This document shows positions 31,241-38,895 of a DNA stretch of 64,000 nt, piece after piece (position 1 is the stretch's first letter; every line of letters starts with the position of its first letter). A program made the translations under genes and the position numbers. This stretch comes from Paracrocinitomix sp040880585 (GTDB lineage: Bacteria > Bacteroidota > Bacteroidia > Flavobacteriales_D > Crocinitomicaceae). The notes under the pieces were generated by a model. It did no database searches. It had not been told where the DNA came from and saw only the letters and a program-made list of their open reading frames with translations. The stretch spans positions 9,493 to 73,492 of the forward strand of contig JBBDID010000056.1 of the NCBI GenBank assembly GCA_040880585.1, read 5' to 3'.

Positions 31241-34200
31241 TTGTTCAAACTCTCCCTTCCAATCTTCAAAGACTTGATTAATTTTTGATTTTTGCTCATC
31301 TAAACTCAACTCACTGCTCTCAATAAGTAATTCTCTAAAGGATTTACTTTTAAATTTTTTCCCTTTTTCTCCTCCAAACTGATCGGCATAGCCATCAGAA
31401 AAAAGATAAATCACATCTCCCTTTTTTAGTTGGAGCTCATGAGTGCTGAATGGTTTTGGATCATGATAATTTCCTATGGGTTGCTTATCTGCTTTGATTT
31501 CAATCAATTCACTACCTCTCAATAACCAAAGCGGATTATTTGCCCCTGCGTACCGCAATTGCGCAACAACTCCGACAGAGTTTTGAGCCTTGTCGGAGTT
31601 TGTATTGTTAAAGTTCAAACTGCATAGCGCAATATCCATTCCATCTTTAATTCCAATTTGTTCGCCATGCACACCTGCACTTCCCTTCTCAAATTGTTCA
31701 ATCACCAATTCCCTGGTTTTATCTAAAAGAGATCCCGGATCTGTTATACCAAATTCGCGAACAGAGCGATTCAAAGCATTATTACATACTACACTCACCA
31801 TAGCTCCGGGCACTCCATGTCCAGTACAATCAGCTGCAGCAAAAATAACTGTGTCCCTCTCTGGCTCCCCCAGAGGGGGAGAGTCAGTTTTATTTACTGC
31901 GGCAGCCCCTTTGGGGGAGTTAGAGGGGAAAGCAACAGTTTCTAACCAGTAAAAATCACCAGCGATAATATCTTTTGGTTTATAGAGAATAAATGACTCC
32001 TTAAAAAAGGAATCAAAATAATCCAACCCCGGCATGATGGCTTCTTGAATACGTTTGGCGTAGTTGATGCTATCGGTAATTTCTTTTTGTTTTTCTTCTA
32101 CTATTTCTCTCTGATGATCTGCCTCTTTTTTCTGTTCTATTACTTCTGCAGTTCGCTCAATGACTGTTTGCTCTAAGAACTCACTTCTTTTCTTAAGCAC
32201 TCTCTCGCGCTTTTTCACCAACCACCCCATACTAAGTAAGAAAACCAAAGCTGTCACTATATAGAACCATACGGACAACCAAAAGGGACGTTTTACAAAG
32301 AAGTGAACGAGATATGAATCACTTTCTATATCCCAGCCATTTATCACCTTTATCTCTAGAGTATACGAACCATGAGGCAAGTTAGACAACCTTATCTTGT
32401 TCTGAACTCCATTATCTACCCAAGTACTGTCTTTGTTACTCAGCCTATATTTAAAACGGTGGGGGGCTATTTTAAAAATCTGATTTGTTCGCAGATCAAA
32501 GACAATTTCATCATCATCCCAATGAAAAACATAATTCCCGGAAATCAATTTTTGTTGGGATTCCTTTGAAAGCAACTCTCCGTTTCTACTTACCCCTGTC
32601 AAGCTTACTTTCAGTGGATAATCAGGAGCCATTACTTCATTAGGGTTAAACACTAACAATCCGTTTCTGCATGCAAAGTAGAGATTTCCTTTATCATCTT
32701 TCTGAGCAATTGCGGGTAGAAACGAGCCCACACTTACTCCATGCCGGTCATCATAGCGTTGTACAAGTTTTTTTTGAGGATTCCAAAGCAAGAGATCACT
32801 GTGCAGTGCTAGCCAAAAATTATTATTCTTATCCTTAATGATCGCATTTACACCCTGCCCGTTCAGACCAAGAATATCGCTGTAATTTTCAGACTTTCCG
32901 GTACGTTCATTAAATAAATAGAATCCGTTATCAGTGCCTATCCAAATATCTTCCTCATCCACATAAGCAATATTAATCGTACTGTCCGGGAAAAAGGTTT
33001 CTTTTTGAGAAGGACTATAGAGAAAATCTTGTTTTTTTTGAGGATCATAAATTACAAACCGTCCATGACGTTCTGATATCATCCAATTACCTGAGGGCAA
33101 TATATGCGTATAGGTTTCAGTAAAGTGAATCCCTTTAGTAAGATCGTGAATGGGGTCAATACTGTTTCTTTCTGAGTCGTATTTAAAAATACTTTGCTGT
33201 GTCGGTGCTGATTTCCCCCAAAAATAAAGTCCAAATTCAGGATGTGTGGGAGTATGCCTGAAAAGAATATTAAGTTCTCGTCCTTTTTCTTCGGTAGGAA
33301 AATAATCCATCAGTTTTTCTTGATTCAAGCTGTAAAATCCCGGACGAAAAATTGAAATCACAACAATAGTATCTCCCAGTTTTTTAAAGTGTTTAATCCA
33401 ATTTCCTTCACTATTGTATCCAAGATTTTTATTTTTTTTTAGCTGGTGAACAGCTCTCATTTTTTTTTGAGCAGGATCATACAGTTTCAACCCTTCTCTA
33501 TCACTTAAATAAACAATTCCATCCCCGTTTACCCACATCTGATTCACCGGGATTGCCTGTATCGATCCATGCATAAACCGAAGATTCATTTTACTCCATA
33601 GATGCATTTTAAATCCATTTATTTCGGAAACATAGACACTTAACATCCCATCATCCGAACATACCCAAAGGTTTCCCATAGGATCTTTCTCCATACTTAT
33701 GATCCGATTATCGTAAAGTGTAATTGGATTATCCGGATCACTTCTTATGAAGTCCACTTTCTTCGTCTTCATATTTGCGGTAACAATACCCCGGTTAGAA
33801 GAAGTGATCCACAATTCATTTCCCATCTTTACATACCCCCTTGCATTAAAATGGTTTTGAATTTGAGGAGAGTCATCCGGATGATGAATGCGTCTCAGGG
33901 TCTTGTTTTCATTGTCCATAAAAAGCAGACCACTGTATGTTCCCAACCAAAAATTTTGATTTTCATCCACATGCGCAAAGTGAACAATTCTACTTGACAC
34001 CCCTGTAACAAAGCGTTCCTTCTTATTTTCTATACCTTCAAGATATCCTTCTATTGAGTAGGGATGAATATCTCCTGTTTTTATATTGAAGCGCAGAGGA
34101 TAATCACGTTCATTCTTTCCTTGCTTAAAAAAACAGATCAGGTATTCATCTCCTTCTATCTGCTCAAAAACTTTAACTCTCGCTTTCATTTCAACAGTAT

Positions 34201-34732
34201 CAGAGGGTAGGTGTAAATCAAAATGTTCAAAATTTTCTGAAGATTCATTGAATCGATAAATCCCTTTTCCCCAAGTCAACAACCATATATTTCCATCATG
34301 ATCTTCTCTCGTGGTCACTACCGGATACGCAAAAACAGAATCTTCTACAAGGAAGTCAAGATCAAAATGCTGAAATTTTCCATTGCGCATATCAAAGCGA
34401 GTAAGTTTTGGAATGCTTAGATAAGCTATCCAAATCTCATGATTTCCAATTTTCTGAAAACTCTGAAGGCTGTCTGATAAAATTGAATTTGAATCGTTTT
34501 CTTGTCGCCGGTATTTTATCGTCTGATAACCATCAAAATAATTGAACCCGGCCTCATCTGTATAATAACATCCACCCTCTTCATCCCATAACTGTTTACT
34601 GATTTGTTTACCTCCTAATTGCTCAGCTTTGAATCGAAAAAATTGATTCATGTCTTTTTGCTGAGAAAAGCCAAGCTGACTATAACTCAAGGCAAAAACA
34701 AAAGCGATCAATAAAATACGATAAGTATTCAT
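31205..34732 (-). CDS. beta-propeller sensor SpoIIE/PP2C phosphatase
   Basis: 1175 residues. Signal peptide, then an extracytoplasmic two-component-regulator propeller region (about 40-720, many repeats of the form N-x-W-L-G-T-x-x-G-L), a Y_Y_Y domain (about 730-800, N-L-P-H-G-S-Y-T-L-E-I-K), one transmembrane helix (about 812-834), a coiled coil, and a cytoplasmic SpoIIE phosphatase domain (about 925-1175: G-D-F-Y-W, A-A-D-C-T-G-H-G-V-P-G, F-S-D-G-Y-A-D-Q, D-D-V-C-V-I-G-V-R-I). It resembles a hybrid sensor with phosphatase instead of kinase output. The phosphatase domain carries two in-frame palindromic insertions (31849-31938 and 31568-31600), and the stop codon lies in a palindrome. Confidence 0.9.
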   Translation of the reverse strand: MNTYRILLIAFVFALSYSQLGFSQQKDMNQFFRFKAEQLGGKQISKQLWDEEGGCYYTDEAGFNYFDGYQTIKYRRQENDSNSILSDSLQSFQKIGNHEIWIAYLSIPKLTRFDMRNGKFQHFDLDFLVEDSVFAYPVVTTREDHDGNIWLLTWGKGIYRFNESSENFEHFDLHLPSDTVEMKARVKVFEQIEGDEYLICFFKQGKNERDYPLRFNIKTGDIHPYSIEGYLEGIENKKERFVTGVSSRIVHFAHVDENQNFWLGTYSGLLFMDNENKTLRRIHHPDDSPQIQNHFNARGYVKMGNELWITSSNRGIVTANMKTKKVDFIRSDPDNPITLYDNRIISMEKDPMGNLWVCSDDGMLSVYVSEINGFKMHLWSKMNLRFMHGSIQAIPVNQMWVNGDGIVYLSDREGLKLYDPAQKKMRAVHQLKKNKNLGYNSEGNWIKHFKKLGDTIVVISIFRPGFYSLNQEKLMDYFPTEEKGRELNILFRHTPTHPEFGLYFWGKSAPTQQSIFKYDSERNSIDPIHDLTKGIHFTETYTHILPSGNWMISERHGRFVIYDPQKKQDFLYSPSQKETFFPDSTINIAYVDEEDIWIGTDNGFYLFNERTGKSENYSDILGLNGQGVNAIIKDKNNNFWLALHSDLLLWNPQKKLVQRYDDRHGVSVGSFLPAIAQKDDKGNLYFACRNGLLVFNPNEVMAPDYPLKVSLTGVSRNGELLSKESQQKLISGNYVFHWDDDEIVFDLRTNQIFKIAPHRFKYRLSNKDSTWVDNGVQNKIRLSNLPHGSYTLEIKVINGWDIESDSYLVHFFVKRPFWLSVWFYIVTALVFLLSMGWLVKKRERVLKKRSEFLEQTVIERTAEVIEQKKEADHQREIVEEKQKEITDSINYAKRIQEAIMPGLDYFDSFFKESFILYKPKDIIAGDFYWLETVAFPSNSPKGAAAVNKTDSPPLGEPERDTVIFAAADCTGHGVPGAMVSVVCNNALNRSVREFGITDPGSLLDKTRELVIEQFEKGSAGVHGEQIGIKDGMDIALCSLNFNNTNSDKAQNSVGVVAQLRYAGANNPLWLLRGSELIEIKADKQPIGNYHDPKPFSTHELQLKKGDVIYLFSDGYADQFGGEKGKKFKSKSFRELLIESSELSLDEQKSKINQVFEDWKGEFEQVDDVCVIGVRI
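31568..31600. repeat. palindromic repeat inside the SpoIIE domain
   Basis: AACTCCGACA (31568-31577) and TGTCGGAGTT (31591-31600) form a 10-bp dyad in coding sequence. The encoded insert (T-N-S-D-K-A-Q-N-S-V-G-V-V-A) separates S-L-N-F-N-N from Q-L-R-Y-A-G-A-N-N-P, segments that are nearly adjacent in the other paralogues. It resembles the intergenic palindrome at 3018-3054. Confidence 0.75.
31849..31938. repeat. GC-rich double hairpin repeat inside the SpoIIE domain
   Basis: Coding sequence with CTCCCCC-TCT-GGGGGAG and CCCC-AAA-GGGG hairpins within outer arms CTGTTGCT (minus strand start) and CACAG. It encodes about 25 extra residues (S-N-S-P-K-G-A-A-A-V-N-K-T-D-S-P-P-L-G-E-P) between L-E-T-V-A and T-V-I-F-A-A-A-D-C-T-G-H-G. 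A shorter version occupies the same site in the gene at 61783. Confidence 0.85.
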
Positions 34733-34800
34733 CAGTCGTAAAGATATATTTTACCAACTAATTTTCTAATCGATTTCGTTTTTTTTAAAGATTTATTTTA

Positions 34801-35607
34801 TCAGGATTTTCTGGGAATGTAGATGTTTTTAAGATGTTTTACATCCTTTTGCAGATCCAGAATAGCTTTGGTGAGGTCACTTTCTTTAAATTCTTGTGTT
34901 GGTACATCACTGGAAATGTAATTTACGAATCTCCAAATTTCAACCACCTCATTTGCATGCACTTCGTAAGGTTCATAAATGGGATTTGTACTACACAATT
35001 GAAAAGATTGACTATCTGAAAGGCGTTTATAAACATTCTTAAATACTATTCCATCATCCAGGGTAACCACAATATGTGGATATCCGTCTTTGATGCTATT
35101 CCAGTTTTCAACGTACTCACCAATGACGTAAGATCCATCAGAAACAGGCGGCATAGAATCGCCTTTAACGGGAAAAGTTCTATACTTTCTATCTTTTTTT
35201 AAGAAGGGGAGTTGAAAGGTGGGAAGAACAGAAATGAACTCGGGGTCTGAAAAGCCGGTTGTATATCCTGCTCTTGCTTTTTCCGAAACCAGTTCAATGT
35301 TGTCATTATTATTCTGATCAACGGTCATGGCAATAATTCGCACATTCTTTCCTTCAACATCTGCATCTATTCCCTTATCAATTTTTTCCCATTCTGATGC
35401 TGAAACTTTATTGAGATCCCGTTGAATCAACTTATCTAATGAAATATGATAAAATTGACTGAATTTGATCAAATTACCTAAGTTGGGCTCTGCCACGCCA
35501 TTTTCATATCCGCTATACGAAGATCGGGTCAACCCCAATTCATTGGCAATTTCCTCTTGCGATAATTTTTTTCTTTTTCTGAGTAATTTTAAATTTTCTC
35601 CGATCAT
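34801..35607 (-). CDS. LexA-like repressor: XRE helix-turn-helix with S24 domain
   Basis: 268 residues. An N-terminal XRE-type helix-turn-helix (about 1-65: L-S-Q-E-E-I-A-N-E-L-G-L-T-R-S-S-Y-S-G-Y-E-N-G) and a C-terminal S24/LexA-like domain (about 120-225) with Ser in V-K-G-D-S-M-P-P and Lys in V-F-K-N-V-Y-K-R, a possible autocleavage dyad. Similar to CI-type repressors but common as chromosomal regulators in Flavobacteriia; no prophage genes are nearby. A 19-bp dyad 38 bp upstream is a candidate autoregulatory operator. The target genes are unknown; the neighbouring ABC ATPase and SpoIIE genes are on the same strand. Confidence 0.88.
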   Translation of the reverse strand: MIGENLKLLRKRKKLSQEEIANELGLTRSSYSGYENGVAEPNLGNLIKFSQFYHISLDKLIQRDLNKVSASEWEKIDKGIDADVEGKNVRIIAMTVDQNNNDNIELVSEKARAGYTTGFSDPEFISVLPTFQLPFLKKDRKYRTFPVKGDSMPPVSDGSYVIGEYVENWNSIKDGYPHIVVTLDDGIVFKNVYKRLSDSQSFQLCSTNPIYEPYEVHANEVVEIWRFVNYISSDVPTQEFKESDLTKAILDLQKDVKHLKNIYIPRKS

Positions 35608-35644
35608 ATTTATTGGGGCTATACATCAAAATACACAGCCTGTT

Positions 35645-35663
35645 TTGATTAATAATTAGTCAA
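35645..35663. promoter_or_regulatory. candidate operator of the LexA-like repressor
   Basis: TTGATTAATAATTAGTCAA is a 19-bp imperfect dyad (arms TTGAyTAAT and ATTArTCAA) 38 bp upstream of the repressor start, where a CI/LexA-type dimer would block its own promoter. Confidence 0.5.
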
Positions 35664-35686
35664 ATATATAAAAAATAGATGAGATT

Positions 35687-36631
35687 TTAATCATTAAACT
35701 CAAAGAATCGGATATAGACCTGTTTTAAATTTGAGATATCCTCAGTTGAAAACAACTGAAAAGGCTGTCCATCAAACGAAAAAGTGAAAGCAGCATACCA
35801 TCCTAGATTTTTTTTCTCCAGAAAAGTAACTTCCAATTTACGTTTGAAAGCGGCAGTTTTCTCAGCCGAAAAGAATCCGGGTCGAAAATAACATACCTTC
35901 CCTTTTATTTTCAGTCGGTTTATTTGTCCGAAGAAGCTGGCTTCTTTAATGTTGTCAGGATGATTAAAAAAAAATTCAGGGGTATCCATCCGTTTAATTC
36001 TTCCTTTTTCCATAAAAATGATTTTATCTGCCCACTCCATGGCTTCTACTCCATTATGAGTAACCATAATTGCGGCAATGTTATTTTTCTTCAAGTATCT
36101 TTTGATGTGATCGGCAATTTTTGTTTTGGTTTGAAAATCCAGCTGATTAAAAGGTTCATCAAGCAACAGTAATTCGGGTTCATCTGCCAATGCACGTGCG
36201 ATTGCTAATCGTTGTTGCTGTCCTCCTGATAATTCAGATGCTTTTTTATTCCTCAATGGGGTAAGGCGCCCTAATCTGAGTAATGAAATAATTCTTTGAT
36301 CTTGATAAGCTTTATTAAAACGCAACAATTTCAGGCGGATATTCTCTTCTACCGTATGAAAAGCATCCAATTCAAAATCTTGATTTACCAGACGAATCAG
36401 CTCATGTCCGGGTAATAATTGTTCAGCAGCATCACTGACTTTTTCATTTCTGAAATAAACATTTCCCCTAAGATGCGGCAACAATCCGGCTATGGCTTTT
36501 AGCAAAGTGGTTTTCCCCTCTCCTGAAGCAGCTAGTACTACCAATATTTCGCCCTCATTCATTTGGAATGAACAATTCTTCACCGCTTGCTTTTTATCGT
36601 AAGCAACTGTAAGATTTTCAACTTTAAGCAT
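35687..36631 (-). CDS. ABC transporter ATP-binding protein (PotA/FbpC-like)
   Basis: 314 residues: an ABC ATPase domain (about 1-235) with Walker A variant A-A-S-G-E-G-K-T-T, signature L-S-G-G-Q-Q-Q-R, Walker B L-L-L-L-D-E-P-F-N-Q-L-D, His switch V-T-H-N-G, and an extra C-terminal domain of about 80 residues that resembles a TOBE-like domain. No permease or binding protein is adjacent, so it must pair with subunits encoded elsewhere. Substrate unknown. Confidence 0.85.
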   Translation of the reverse strand: MLKVENLTVAYDKKQAVKNCSFQMNEGEILVVLAASGEGKTTLLKAIAGLLPHLRGNVYFRNEKVSDAAEQLLPGHELIRLVNQDFELDAFHTVEENIRLKLLRFNKAYQDQRIISLLRLGRLTPLRNKKASELSGGQQQRLAIARALADEPELLLLDEPFNQLDFQTKTKIADHIKRYLKKNNIAAIMVTHNGVEAMEWADKIIFMEKGRIKRMDTPEFFFNHPDNIKEASFFGQINRLKIKGKVCYFRPGFFSAEKTAAFKRKLEVTFLEKKNLGWYAAFTFSFDGQPFQLFSTEDISNLKQVYIRFFEFND

Positions 36632-36720
36632 AGAAAATGTCTATGCTTACTAAATTAAGGAGATCGTTTGGGAGTTGAGCGTTGAAATCGGGAAGTTATT
36701 CACAGTCAATTTAAGACAGC

Positions 36721-37113
36721 CTACTCATAAATGGTAATACTTCTGATATCCCAATCATTGTCAGCTTGCCAAAATCGGTATTCATAAACACCTGGATAAT
36801 CCACATCTATTGTAAATTCAACCTGATGTTCTGAAAATTCAATATTACAATTACAGCCCTCGTATTCAGCTATGAGTTTCACATCAAATGATTTTTCTGT
36901 ACTATTGATTTCAAATCGATCAAAAGAACCACATGAATTATCCAATACATATTTAATATTGACATCATAGGCTTCTCCTGCTTTTAAGCTATCGGGAAAA
37001 GCGGTGAGAATCGCAGCTGTTTTTTCCTCTTCCGTACACGGTTTTGTTCCGTCCTTTTGACAAGAATGAAAAAGCACTACTACTAAAAAAATATATCCTA
37101 CAAATTGTCTCAT
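36721..37113 (-). CDS. small hypothetical lipoprotein
   Basis: 130 residues, lipobox L-F-H-S-C followed by QKDGTKPC. The mature part is beta-rich with five Cys (including C-N-C), and resembles an immunoglobulin-like fold: Y-D-V-N-I-K-Y-V-L, V-E-F-T-I-D-V-D-Y-P-G-V-Y-E-Y-R-F. The start overlaps the PhoX-like gene stop by four bases (ATGA), so they form a two-gene unit. Function unknown. Confidence 0.75.
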   Translation of the reverse strand: MRQFVGYIFLVVVLFHSCQKDGTKPCTEEEKTAAILTAFPDSLKAGEAYDVNIKYVLDNSCGSFDRFEINSTEKSFDVKLIAEYEGCNCNIEFSEHQVEFTIDVDYPGVYEYRFWQADNDWDIRSITIYE

Positions 37114-38612
37114 TTATTAAATCCTTCAATAATTACTGTACATGACTTATTAAAAGGTGGAGGGTTAGACGGCGAAGGATGTTGAATATTTACAAGCATT
37201 TCCCCATCCGGTAGAAAAATTGGTCCGGTTGTTTCAGCTCCAACGGGAGCAACTGCAAATCGCAGTAAATCATTAACTGTTGGATTTTCAATACTCATAT
37301 CCAAAAAATAAATTTCATTATAAAACTGTTTTGCTGCTTCTGCTTCTTTGCTCACTCTACCTCTATCACACCAATTGATGTCTTCACATAACACCAAATA
37401 AGTCTTGTTATTTATAATAACGGAGGTATTACCGTCAGGGTTGGAGAAAGCCCCTAAAGAATCGCTAAACATACCCCCTTCCAAGTATGAGCGCATACAA
37501 TTTGTCGACGGATCAAACTCCAAAACTCTACCAAATGGATCATCCATCTGTCCGTTTTCATCTGTGAGCTTTTCTTTAACCCATGTTGGAACAGTTCCGC
37601 CCAGTGCTAAAGACTGGTCCCAATTCATGTGGTCTTCACCGGTTTCACAGATGTACAATTTTCCATTTATCTCTTCCAGCCATTCGTGCCTAACAATCAT
37701 GGTTGCGCCTTTTTGCACGGCAATTTTCCGACAGTTTGCCAGTGAAGTGGTATCCATTGGCAATTTTAACCATTCTCCGGATGTCCCGTCCTCTGACTGT
37801 TTGTATGCGTACAATTGACCATTGTCAAAGTCATTTGGTTTTTCCATCTCCAATTTCATAAATACTCCCGGACCATAGTCATCTGTCATGTAGCAGGTCT
37901 TTCCATCTGCTGTGATGTGCACATCCTCATGCACCAACTTCCCCATACTCAAGTGTCGTTTCACTACTTTTCGCTTTCGGGGATCTACTTCCACCACATA
38001 GCCAATATTTTGCCACATGGGGCGATTATTTCCAAAGTCCCGGTCTGCAATTCCTCGCTTGGTAAAATATTCATTTTCATATCCCCAGGTTTCTTCACAG
38101 GTAAATACATTTCCATTGGGCCCTAAACTCCCGCCACAATTTCTGTCTGTAAAGCCAATGGACGAAAAATCAATGTGATGAAAATCACCAACTACCTGCC
38201 ACTTCCCATCTATTTTTTCGATATCGAATACGGTGCCTCCTCCTCCATCTCCAAGATCTTTATGTGGCTCTTTGGTTTCATGAGACACATAAACAATTCC
38301 TTTATTTTCGGGATCTTCATCTGAAGGGATAAAAACCAAGAGGTCATGTTTGCCTTTGGCGGGAAACTTTTGCCCGTCCTCACGTGTTACCTGATCACGA
38401 CTTTCTGTGAAAATAACGCGATACGTGAATCCCTCCGGCAATAACAAATCGGTTGTATTAAAATTAGGTGGAATGGAATTAAAAAGAGGTAAAGTGTCCT
38501 CAACAAGAACTTCTGTTTGTGTTGAATCTGTTACATCTTCGGTTTCATTGTTGACTTCCCCTTTACAACTCAATAAAACAATAAAGGATAAGAGGTAAAA
38601 TATTTTTTTCAT
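37110..38612 (-). CDS. PhoX-like (DUF839) alkaline phosphatase lipoprotein
   Basis: 500 residues. Lipobox L-L-S-C followed by KGEVNNETED, then a DUF839/PhoX six-bladed propeller: L-L-P-E-G-F-T-Y-R-V near residue 60, V-Y-V-S-H-E-T, R-N-C-G-G-S-L, C-E-E-T-W-G-Y-E, and C-E-D-I-N-W. PhoX enzymes are iron/calcium-dependent phosphatases of the periplasm or surface; whether this one keeps all metal ligands was not verified. A perfect palindrome GTTACTAGTAAC lies 62 bp upstream. Coupled to the small lipoprotein downstream. Confidence 0.85.
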   Translation of the reverse strand: MKKIFYLLSFIVLLSCKGEVNNETEDVTDSTQTEVLVEDTLPLFNSIPPNFNTTDLLLPEGFTYRVIFTESRDQVTREDGQKFPAKGKHDLLVFIPSDEDPENKGIVYVSHETKEPHKDLGDGGGGTVFDIEKIDGKWQVVGDFHHIDFSSIGFTDRNCGGSLGPNGNVFTCEETWGYENEYFTKRGIADRDFGNNRPMWQNIGYVVEVDPRKRKVVKRHLSMGKLVHEDVHITADGKTCYMTDDYGPGVFMKLEMEKPNDFDNGQLYAYKQSEDGTSGEWLKLPMDTTSLANCRKIAVQKGATMIVRHEWLEEINGKLYICETGEDHMNWDQSLALGGTVPTWVKEKLTDENGQMDDPFGRVLEFDPSTNCMRSYLEGGMFSDSLGAFSNPDGNTSVIINNKTYLVLCEDINWCDRGRVSKEAEAAKQFYNEIYFLDMSIENPTVNDLLRFAVAPVGAETTGPIFLPDGEMLVNIQHPSPSNPPPFNKSCTVIIEGFNK

Positions 38613-38895
38613 TTTTTGTTTATCATTAAGGAGTTAAAATTAATCATTTTTAAGGAAAACTGAAGATATAATGGTTACTAGTAACGTAGAGTTAAATATG
38701 GCTTAATGCGACGTTTAGCTTTTTGATGACTTTGGCTCCATTCTCGGCTTCGCTGCTCGATTTACAGCTCAGTGTACAACACAAAAAAGTAACAAGCGCC
38801 TCCGCAGAGTAGCTTTAGCGCTCGCGGAAAAACTCAAGCGTCAATATTGCTTTTCTAAATTGTTAATCCTCACTGACCAATTAGAAGCTAAATTT
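38613..38895. other. intergenic region with dispersed-repeat sequence
   Basis: Contains the palindrome GTTACTAGTAAC (38674-38685), a possible operator for the PhoX-like gene, and a GC-richer stretch (38700-38840, with GCGCCTCCGCAGAG and GCGCTCGCGG) unlike the flanks, which looks like a dispersed repeat. No coding frame. Confidence 0.45.
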
